Positions 8,172 to 16,974 of a DNA stretch of 18,647 nucleotides are shown here, piece by piece. The position numbers and the translations under genes are program-made. The DNA is from Nephromyces sp. MM_2019. Taxonomy: Eukaryota; Apicomplexa; Aconoidasida; Nephromycida. The stretch covers positions 1,079 to 19,725 of the forward strand of contig JADHZB010001303.1 in the NCBI GenBank assembly GCA_015657535.1, given 5' to 3'. Position 1 is the first letter of the stretch, and every line of letters begins with the position of its first letter. Below the pieces are notes generated by a model. It was given only the letters and a program-made list of their open reading frames with translations, was not told the DNA's origin and made no database searches.

Positions 8172-10670
8172 TTACTCAACTTCACCCAGATAATCCTTGA
8201 TAACCTCCGGGCTAAGCACTCTAAACTTGCGGGTTTTATCAACTACTCCAATCTCTATGTTATGCTCTGTTATCGCTCCTTCAAAGCCCTCCTTTAGAGT
8301 CAAAATTGCTGTGTGAATAGCGTCTTCCAGCTCAAACTCGGGGTTATACCTTCGAAAGATAAACACACACAGTGTAAAGAGCGAGTGAGGTATAGACAGA
8401 GAGAGGTAGAGTTCAAGTTAGAGAGAGGGTTTCCTCATTCAGTGGACATGTAATCCCAGAAAACTGCCCTTTTCTCAGCGATTTTTCACCGATAAAATGC
8501 AAGATAAGTAACTGAAACAGATACAAACACGCACAAACACACATGCTTTCGTCAAGCATCCTCCCTAATGCGAAGGAAACACACAAAGAAGCTGACAGTC
8601 GGCGTACATACACCTAATTCAAACTACAAGTTTTTCCCAGAGGTTACGAAGGTGGACTTTTCTCACCTCTTCTCCAGGAAAGTCTTCGCGTTTTGCATGT
8701 CACGCCCTACTGCTGAAGCTTTCCAGCCAAAGTAGGCCCCTGAAGGATCTACCTGAAAGAGCTGAGGGCCTTCATCATCGTAGCTACAGAAAACGCACAC
8801 GCACACAGATATGTGATGATCTTCGCAGGAGGGGGATGAAAAAACTAATACTAGAGAGAACAGCGATATAATGACAGTGCGCACACACACTCAAGAACAC
8901 GACAGTGTAAATACACCCGAGAGCGTGAAACACTCTGAGAGGACTGCCATAACCCTCAGTATATGCAGGCTCAGCAATAAAGAAGAAGAAGCAGAGCGAG
9001 AAGAGGAAGAAGGAGCCATAGTGAAGCGTAGATACCATTCAACTGCACACAGAAACCCCCCCGCAAAAGTCTGGGAACCGACGCTTCAGAGGGAGCAAAG
9101 ATAATTCACGCACACACACAGAATTCTGCTAACAAACTGGCGTTAGACACACACGTGCACTCCTTTTACAGCAACACATGCATGCATTCCACAAACAACA
9201 CTGATAAATGCACATATACGCTTTCCATACACAACACCCGCATCATACACACACGTATGTACCCACACACACATTAACAGAACACCCACACACTGAAAAC
9301 ACACACGCATGCACCCACACACACATTAACAGGACACCCACACACTGAACACACACACGGACTACCCACACACACCGGCAAGCTAAACCCACATGAGCAC
9401 ACCCTGGAAAAACCCACGCACAGCACACCCTGAAAGCATCCACACACACCCAGCTATAAGCAAAGAGATCCCAAACGGGCGAACACCTCCAGACTGTGTG
9501 TACTCCTGCATGATGGAGGCTACAGAACGCACGACTTCACCAACAGGGGCTTCTTCTTTATAAGCCAGGGTATAAGCAGAGGCCTGGAAACATTCACAGC
9601 ACAGAAACCAAGATGACGCACACACACTAGCTGCAAGTGGCAATCAAAAGCATGAAAAGATCTCATCACTAAAGCAACTCGCAGGAGATGCTGGGGGTGT
9701 ACGTACACCTCCGATACAAGGCCTAAGACTCACCTCTTTGCGTCCTTTCTTCAGAATGACTCGGAAATCTGCCCGCATCCCAGCACAAACACAACCAACA
9801 CTGGAACTAACAGCTTCAATCTTTCGAAGCGACGTCTCATCCACTAAAACAGAGAGCTTCTTCTCAGTAGCAATCACTACTCCATCTACAGCCTGCAAAA
9901 AAACATACACACGCACACGCTTTATCAAAGAGCTATTCAGGAAAAGCTCCTTCATCAAGCATATAAACATAAAGAGGAAGAAAAAAAAAGATGAAGAGGG
10001 AGATGAAGACGAAGAAGAGCAAGAGGAAAAGAGAGGAGATGAAGAAGAGGAAGAATAGCCACACTTTCCTCAGTAAAACAGCAAACCACAAGATTAAGCA
10101 AGTGTCGAAGCACCCACGTAAAAACCTTCGCACACAACACAAACTCACAAGAAAAGTTTATACACACACACAATCAACATTAAAGCACAACTTGGAATCA
10201 CCAAACAATGAGGACTAAAATGGTAACTTCATCTACAGTGCACGCTCAAAGCGGACTGCCAAATAAAGCGTACTCACACACAAGATATGAGCACAAGACA
10301 CACACATACACACGCACTAGTATCCACACACACTACTAAATACACCCATATTGACACACAGCAACACCCACACTAATACCAACACACACAAAAATACATC
10401 CATACCCACCCAAACGGAAATAAACACACAGATTCATATCCATACCATACACACACACTCAATTCAGAAATTCATAAAAAAAAAAAAACAGAAGATCATC
10501 TCACACAGAATACAACCAAGCACCCACACATATACACTCAGAGAAAAGCTCACCTTTATCCCAAGAGCCGGAGCTCCTTGTTTGACTCGATTCAATGCAT
10601 TCTCTATCTGTACTAGTTTCCCACTAGGACTGAAGGTTGTCAACGAGAAGTTATACTCTCCACCCGACAT
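8172..10670 (-). CDS. PSMA2: 20S proteasome subunit alpha type-2
   Basis: Complete gene in five exons: 10670-10554, 9892-9734, 9583-9450, 8783-8667 and 8349-8172, giving 234 aa, the usual length for this subunit. All junctions are GT-AG and in phase; donors include GTGAGC, GTGAGT and GTGAGA. Alpha-2 is a non-catalytic outer-ring subunit of the 20S core in cytosol and nucleus. Family blocks in order: [19 protein letters not shown] (N-terminal alpha signature), [80 protein letters not shown], and a C-terminal [10 protein letters not shown]. The sequence resembles apicomplexan versions (IE-x-ALNRV, PALGI). One oddity is Asn where the signature nearly always has Tyr (QIENA for QIEYA). Introns 1 and 3 (about 660 nt each) are full of CA repeats and purine-rich tracts. 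Confidence 0.97.
8602..8616. repeat. GTGTAYGTACAC-family palindrome (variant)
   Basis: GGCGTACATACACCT in PSMA2 intron 4, about 50 nt past the donor at 8666. Confidence 0.6.
9261..9358. repeat. 52-bp CA-rich tandem duplication in PSMA2 intron 3
   Basis: Two copies of a unit containing ACACATTAACAG and ACACCCACACACTGAA, offset by 52 bp, lie in intron 3 upstream of the next exon on the plus map. They differ by a few substitutions and a short indel. Confidence 0.85.
9696..9709. repeat. GTGTAYGTACAC-family perfect palindrome
   Basis: GGTGTACGTACACC, a perfect 14-bp palindrome, lies in the short PSMA2 intron 2 (9584-9733), 25 nt past the donor. It is the best copy and can serve as the family reference. 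Confidence 0.9.
9970..10056. repeat. Purine-rich (GAAGAT/GAGGAA) tract in PSMA2 intron 1
   Basis: An almost pure A/G stretch on the plus strand, read as polypyrimidine TTCATCTTC on the transcribed (minus-gene) strand. It sits 80-170 nt upstream of the exon 2 acceptor at 9893. Glu/Lys-rich frames here are by-products. Confidence 0.85.
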
Positions 10671-11277
10671 GCTTTGATAATTTGATAACTCAGCCTTTCA
10701 CTGTAGAAGAAGATGAAACCGCATACACAACATCAAATGGCACACACAATATCAAGCAGCACATAGAACATCACTTTAAAGCATTGAAAGGAAAGGAGTG
10801 TGTGTGCTTTTGAAGATGCTTGAAGCAGCTTCTTCCAAGCATACTGTATGGATGTTTGTGGACCCAAAAGCTCGCACTTTCAATGTTGCACACACCCGTC
10901 ACACACGATAAGCGTCATATATATAAAAGATGCTAGAATTCACACACATACACAGTTGTATCTAGTTCTCCGTCATCTTTTGCTCTAATAGTATTTTCCT
11001 CTCCATGTAGACTCTTCTTCTGCTTCTTCTTCCGCTTCTGCCTAACCCTCCCCCCCTTCGTCTTCCTCTTCTGCTTCCACATTCAAATATCTTTTAAGCT
11101 TAAAATCTCCTTTTGAAAGCTTCTCTGAAGCAAAGACTAAAGGATACGCACAAAAAAAGCTTCCGCTTTACCTCTAATTCCTCAAGTATTGGCAAACTTT
11201 CGAGATACATCAATTACCCGAGATGCTCTATAAAACAGGGCGTGTACGTGCACTCCACTCTCTTCGGCTTTCAGCGC
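10671..11277. other. PSMA2 upstream region, no confident gene
   Basis: This contains the presumed PSMA2 promoter. A short plus-strand frame from an ATG at 10816 (MLEAASSKHTVWMFVDPKAR) and a Lys/Arg-rich minus-strand frame at about 10960-11085 (ATG, then WKQKRKTKGG) are visible. Both are too short and unmatched to call. A GA/CT-rich simple tract lies at 11010-11085. Confidence 0.4.
11241..11255. repeat. GTGTAYGTACAC-family palindrome (variant)
   Basis: CGTGTACGTGCACTC, 23 nt past the putative stop at 11278-11280 of the minus-strand candidate. Confidence 0.65.
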
Positions 11278-11825
11278 TCACGAAGCATTTAACGCATCAG
11301 TTTCCTATATACACACACATCGCAAAATCATAAATTGAGCACACACTGCATTTTCCGGAATAAGCAAGAGAAAAGCTTTAAGCTAGAAAAGCAACACTTA
11401 GGAAACAGGGCGACACATACAAGAAGCAGAGGCAGAGATGCAACACACTGAAAAAACACTGCACATCAGGCAAACACACAATACACGGAACATACTCAGA
11501 CATATGCCAACGTGCACACCAGCACACACACAAACATATGGACCGACACATAGACCAAGAGACAAAGGAACACGCATATCTACAGACCAACTTACACCAA
11601 CACACTCACCAGCACACACCAACTTATACACAGAGAAACAAGCACCAAGACACACACACACATACCAACACACACACATATATACCAACACGCATAAACA
11701 CACATCAAATCTACAACTTTTACGAAGAAATGTAAAGTTTCCAAATATTTCACCTGTATCCTCTCCTCAACAAGAAAGACCAGGGATTTCAGAAGTTCGC
11801 TACCATCATGCACAAAGAGACGATA
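11278..11825 (-). CDS. Possible 3' end of an unidentified minus-strand gene
   Basis: Two minus-strand pieces join in phase 0: 11825-11754 (YRLFVHDGSELLKSLVFLVE and ERIQ, donor GTGAAA) and 11304-11278 (after TGTGTATATAG; ETDALNAS, stop TGA). The intron between them is a 449-nt tract that is (TG)-rich on the sense strand, like introns of the confident genes. The upstream exon is uncertain: a GTAAGC donor at 11857 would imply a 32-nt intron, shorter than any other here. I do not recognise the family. A GTGTACGT palindrome lies 23 nt past the stop, as for PSMA2. Confidence 0.35.
11430..11705. repeat. CA-rich simple sequence
   Basis: Imperfect (CA)n with interspersed CAACAC, CAAACA and ACCAAC words. 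It would be the intron of the minus-strand candidate 11278-11825. Long Thr/His-rich frames on plus and Cys/Val-rich frames on minus come from the repeat. Confidence 0.85.
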
Positions 11826-12021
11826 CTTTACACTCTACGCTACTTCTATACGCTTACCTCCAGCAGCAATATCGTTGATGCGAAGACTTAAACATCAAAC
11901 GCTGTTAAAACGTCGTTTTCCTCACTCCTAGCAACATTAGGATCAGAAGCATAGCAAAAGCAACCAGAAGGAAAAATTTACGACAAATTGAAAAAGAGAA
12001 TGTGAAAAAGGAAAGAAAAAA

Positions 12022-12091
12022 GAGATGAAACAGAGGAAAATGGAGGATTTTGCAGCAAACCAGAGAAAGGAGATGAAACAGAGGAAAATGG
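12022..12091 (+). repeat. 48-bp partial tandem duplication
   Basis: GAGATGAAACAGAGGAAAAT occurs at 12022 and again at 12070. The 48-bp offset keeps frame; in one plus frame the copies read RDETEENG and GDETEENG, ending at a TGA near 12102. That frame is open from 11906 but has no ATG, so coding status is open. Confidence 0.75.
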
Positions 12092-12102
12092 CTTTATTTG
12101 AT

Positions 12103-12237
12103 CGAATTAGCAGTTTTTTTAGTTTACAGTGAATGAAGTTTCTGCGGTAAACTTGGTATTTACGTTTGCCTCTCAGAATGCGGTGAAATCTGCAAAAACT
12201 TCAGCGGGCAGCCACTCTGGAGATTTATTTTTGGGGG
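12103..12237 (+). other. Candidate internal exon on plus strand
   Basis: A strong acceptor-like tract (GTTTTTTTAGTTTACAG, ending 12129) is followed by an open stretch reading VSAVNLVFTFASQNAVKSAK and on to GDLFLG, then enters a long (TG)n tract at about 12236 that could be an intron on the sense strand. This frame has no ATG in the block. No homology is recognised; it may belong to the plus-strand candidate ending at 14430. Confidence 0.25.
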
Positions 12238-12470
12238 GTGTGTGTGTGTTTGGGGTGGGGGGAGGTTTGCGTGTATGTGTGTGTTGGTGTGTATTTGTAT
12301 CTTTGTGTGTTGGGGAGGGGGAGGATTGAGTGTATGTGTGTGTTGGTGTGTTGGTGTGTGTGTGTTGGTGTGTTGGTGTGTGTGTGTTGGTGTGTTGGTG
12401 TGTGTGTGTTGGTGTGTTGGTATGTGTGTGTTGGTGTGTTGGTGTGTGTGTGTTCGTGTTTGCGCATGTG
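12238..12470 (+). repeat. TG-rich minisatellite with 22-bp unit
   Basis: From about 12330 a 22-bp unit (TTGGTGTGTTGG plus TGTGTGTGTG) repeats five to six times. 12238-12330 is an imperfect, larger-scale duplication with G-rich interruptions (GGGGAGGGGGAGG). TG on the plus strand is the orientation seen in introns of plus-strand transcripts. Confidence 0.9.
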
Positions 12471-12599
12471 GTGCATGCTGGTGTCTCTAGTGTGTGGGCA
12501 TATGAACACTGTGTGTGTATGTGGGTATGACTTTCCCGTGTGTGCGCGTGCGCGTCACAGTTTTAAGTCTTTTCATTCACATCAGCTGCAGAGCATCAA

Positions 12600-13876
12600 A
12601 TTTGCCGCTTTTACAGCATTTTCCGCTGATTTTCTTCTCTTTTTTTTATAAGATACACTGAAAAGATGGGTTCTTCAGAAAATTATAGTTTAGGCCTCTC
12701 CTCTTTCATTTTTTTTGCATTTTTTATGCTCCAAGAAAAGCTTAGAATCTGCTTGAAGATTTTCCACATACGCGCTGTCAAGAGACGATAAAACCGCAAT
12801 AAAATCAAAATTTCGACGGAAACTCCGGGAAAATTACTCAATTTTAAGTACAATTAATATGCCCTTTTTATTAAGGAAACATGCAGTTGCTAACATTTTA
12901 GTGGAATATATAGCATCTTCAAGTTTTTTTACGTCTTTATCTTCCCTGGCTTATTGGCAATTTTCTCAAATTTCTCAAATTTCTCTAGTTTTTACCGTCT
13001 GCGTAGATATTCCTCATCTTCTTGTGGTTGTTGTTCTTCCTCATCTTCTTCTCCCTCTTCAAGCTTGCTCACTTCGCTGTATAAGCTTCTTCCAGGAAGA
13101 GGACCACATTCACACAAATTCCTAATTGTCTTACACCATAGTCCGCACACACCTGCGTATCTCTCTTGTTTTGATGTTTCAAAGAGCCTCTTTTTTATTA
13201 TTTTACCTCCCATTTTTGCCTGCAACTTCACAAGGCGATTCTTGTGTGTGCAAGACTTTCTTTTTTCCGTCTTCAAATCGCTTAATTTGCTAATTTCCCG
13301 AAAAAATATAATTCCTCTCTAATTTCCAGATAATACGTCTATTCAGTCGCTTAAAGACATCAAAAATCCCTAAATTACTGCGAGTTTACCCCTAAAAATA
13401 TGAATATAATGTCATTCCCTGTTTCATCTAGTTGTAAAAACCTTTCTTTTCAACTTTTGTGCAGCTAATAAAAGGATTTTTGAGGTGTCTTTTGCGGAGA
13501 TATCCTCTCTTTGATATTTCCAGTGTAAATACCCCAATTTCTAGGTGTGTTTAGCCGTAAAACTGAGACAAAATCGCCTTGTAAGTGCCATCTTTTACAC
13601 CTTTTGACATTATTTTTGCGCAAATTCCTACATGTTCAACTAAATTTCCGGGTTTTTTGCACATTTTTGCGCAATAATCGATTGAAGGTTTCCTTTTCTT
13701 TTGATGAAGACGTGCTTACAGCTTCATTCCCAAAAAAGGCACGCAAAAAGAAGCTTTTTTGGGGGATTTTAGAGGAATTATAAAACATCTTTTGCGCTAA
13801 AAAACATGCAGAATGATGTTCAGGGAAGAAGCCTGAAGAATCTGCTTTTTCTGCTTCATTTTTGGGTATTTAACAG
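12600..13876. other. T-rich region with no confident gene
   Basis: This is T-rich on the plus strand with many short quasi-palindromes of the form TTTTTGCGCAAA (13613, 13664, 13793). 13018-13100 has CTCTTCCTCATCTTC simple sequence; the opposite strand has an acidic frame (SKLEEGEEDEEEQ) after a Cys-containing stretch LCECGPLPGRSLYSEV with a possible GTAAAA donor. I do not recognise any family, and the composition matches introns elsewhere in the window. Confidence 0.4.
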
Positions 13877-14430
13877 TTTGAAGAAATGGGAGATCAGAGG
13901 GAGTTGGGAATTCGCGGGAACCGAGACATACAGAGAGGTACGCGCACACATAGCGGTAGATGGATACAAACACACTATACAGAAGGGCATACACACGTGC
14001 AGTGGGGAACACATACGCCGATAATGAGAGAGATTCTCAGACACCCATATAGAGAGAGAAACACAGCAACATACACCAGCACACATACACACATGCACAG
14101 ACACCAACACGCATGCACGCACACACGCCCACATGCACACATATCAACAAACCAAGACACATAGACACACATAGACACACATATACACACACGTACACAC
14201 ACATACCAATCCAAACATAACAACACACCCACACACACACAGCATAATAGATTAGAAGCTTCATCATCTTCAGTTTTAAGAGCGATTAGAAAAACGGTGA
14301 GCGGTTCCATACATCTACACACTCACCGGAAAACATTAAAATCTAGCCTCTACCCCCACTTAAGGAGACTAAGCAACTACTGGCTACCCAAGGCATAACT
14401 AGGCTTGAATTACACACGCATACACAATAG
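13877..14430 (+). CDS. Possible 3' exons of an unidentified plus-strand gene
   Basis: Three plus-strand pieces have coherent phases (1, 0, end): 13877-13937 after a good polypyrimidine acceptor (TTTGGGTATTTAACAG), reading FEEMGDQRELGIRGNRDIQR with donor GTACGC; 14259-14296, reading SSSSVLRAIRKT with a strong donor GTGAGC; and 14347-14430 after AAAATCTAG, reading PLPPLKETKQLLATQGITRL, stop TAG at 14428. The intron 14297-14346 is 50 nt; 13938-14258 is CA-rich. No family is recognised and the start is not found. The intron CA polarity is opposite to most genes here, which weakens the model. It would converge with the SUMO protease gene. Confidence 0.35.
13940..14245. repeat. CA-rich simple sequence
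   Basis: Imperfect (CA)n with ATACAC, ATAGAC and GCACGC variants. Similar CA tracts fill 14925-15080, 15295-15450 and 15635-15800, the last three being introns or 3' parts of the SUMO protease gene. Confidence 0.85.
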
Positions 14431-14582
14431 AACATGCGCCGCAATACACAACATGAGGCAAAATATTCACTCAGTAAAGGATGAATCGAAGCAAGAAGGT
14501 TGTGTGTGTGCGTGCGTTGGTGTGTTTTTTTTTCAGCAAACAGTTTTTCAAGGCAGGAAAAATCTACAGCGTTGATACTGGA

Positions 14583-14596
14583 GGTGTAGGTACACC
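14583..14596. repeat. GTGTAYGTACAC-family palindrome
   Basis: GGTGTAGGTACACC, downstream (minus sense) of the tentative SUMO protease stop at 14735. Only the central pair departs from the palindrome. Confidence 0.8.
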
Positions 14597-14734
14597 CCAA
14601 AGTTGAAGACGCATGCAAAATCCAGTGATGGTGGGGAATTTCTACTCTGATATGCTTCCTTTCGCGATTTCCAAAACCTGCACACACACACATGATTACG
14701 GATTCAACCCATACACACTTGCCCACCCAGCAGA

Positions 14735-16936
14735 TCAAGCAAACACATGCATCAGAAGATCGGTGGAAACCACCAAGTCTAATATACAGGTAGAATACTT
14801 TAGGGGGCACAAGGGTATCACAAACTTATCAATACACAGAAGCATAACCTCCATACACACACACACACAAACTTCTCTGACCCAAAGGAGTCTCACAAAC
14901 AGGCAGATAACACTCAGAACAATCGGCTTCACGCACACACGCCAACACGTATACACACATATACATAGATAGGCACACGTATAAACACCCACACCAACAC
15001 AAGCACACACAGTCATACCAACACACATACAAACACCCACGCCAACACGCGCACACACACAGTTACATCAACACACACACACACAGCCTAACCATCTTCA
15101 ATCTTGCGTCGGGTATGTCTCGAGGGGAGAACTCCAATTTGCAGTCTTCAGTGATAAAGTCAGCGGCTAAGCACATGAAAACTCCACAGTCATAGGCGTT
15201 AGTTTGCTGTGGCATACCAGACTGCAGTGAGATAAACGCAGCATTTTCTACTGTTTGTGTATGTGTGTGTGTGTGTATCCTTCCAGCCTGCCTCACATTC
15301 ATGCATGCACATACACTCACACACACGGATAATACTGTACGCAAACACACACACATTAATAGAAGACATACACGTACGCAGAACAGACACACACCAACAC
15401 AAACACACAGACATACAAGATACACACACAAAGAAAAGACTGCACACAATACTATAACATCAGTGTATGTACACAAACCTCGCTGCCGAAATCAGGAGGA
15501 TATTCCCAGGAGTTTATATCAACAAGCGTTTTGCCTGCAGTGAAGTTGATAGTTTAGTTAACAGATTTGAAAACTAATCATAAGCAATGGAAGATACAGT
15601 GCAATGAGCACATTATAAGATGAGGGATTGCATTACAAAACACACACACACACACACAGAGAAGCAGGCAGACAGAGCACACACAGAAAAACACAAACAC
15701 AGAAGAACACACAACTCCACACCCAGACACACACAAACGCATGCCACCCTCACACACACCCAACCCCAATACACATGCCACCTCAACACACACAAAAACA
15801 CCCTCAGAAAACTCCAACTATGCTTGACCAGTCTTATCCGCATATTCGTCGATCAAATACCTTCTCATCGTCAAGAACCACCTGCAAAGCATCCGAAGAA
15901 GCTGTTTAACCAACAGTGTACATACAATGAAAAGCGAGAAGGCTTGATGATCGCATAACGCTTATTGTGGTGTGAATGTGTGCCAATGATGATAATGACA
16001 GTAAGCATAGAGATTGGAAAGCTAAACTATCTGTGAACTTCACATACACACAGAAAGAGAAAAAAGCAAAAGCACACACACAGAGAATCACACACACACA
16101 TACACTAACAATGCGCTAAAAAACATGAAATACGCAGACTTCAGCAAAAGGAAATAGCCTAATAATCGAAAGGAGCATACTTACAAGTCGCACCAAGCGA
16201 ATCACACACAACGAAGCCAAGCAACTCATACACATACTTTGCAGCACTAAAACTGATAGATATTGAAAATAAAAACACCAGCAATGAATCACACACATAC
16301 CGGCAACAACTCATACACACATACCAGCGACCACTCACATACATCGACAGCACACACAGATTGACCACCAACCACACACACACACACACACACACACATC
16401 ATGTACACACATCTCTTCTTACGATTTGCAGCTTCCATTCAAGGAGTCATAAAATGATATTCTTCGCCTTCCATGCCTAAAGGAAAGAATAAATTGAGCA
16501 CAGACACATATGCATAAAGCTTACAAAACTCACACACACACACACACAGACACATATGCATAAAGCTTACAAAACTCACACACACACACACACACAGACA
16601 CATATGCATAAAGCTTACAAAACTCACACTCACACACACACACACAAATATACGCAAACCACTACGCACTGAATACACTCTCCTTTATACACTAATGGGC
16701 TCTAAACTACAAAGAAATCAGCAGCAGAAATGAATTTTGAGTATCATCTCGGTGAATGCACACCTCATGAAAGCACGCACACACACACCACAAACGCACA
16801 CTAAGCTGAACAGTCTAAGAAGCATACCTCATGTCTAGTAAACCAAGAGTCCAGTGAGTTTTCCCCAAATTGAATGGCACCAAAATCAAGTCTTTCTCAA
16901 AGATCTTCACTTTCTTGCGAGTAGTCCATCTCTACG

Positions 16937-16974
<38 letters not shown>

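Noticed and set aside
9991..10056. Glu/Lys-rich plus-strand frames at 9.7-10.2 kb
   Set aside because: They lie within PSMA2 intron 1 and antisense of exon 2; the acidic/basic runs come from the purine tract.
12129..12329. Reading frame starting at 12129
   Set aside because: The first codon is GTG, not ATG, and the second half is (TG)n-derived. Only the 12130-12236 part was kept, as a weak candidate internal exon.
16501..16640. Regularly spaced repeats that could suggest a CRISPR array
   Set aside because: The variable spacers are (CA)n, units are 46-48 bp tandem copies, and the host is a eukaryote with spliceosomal introns.
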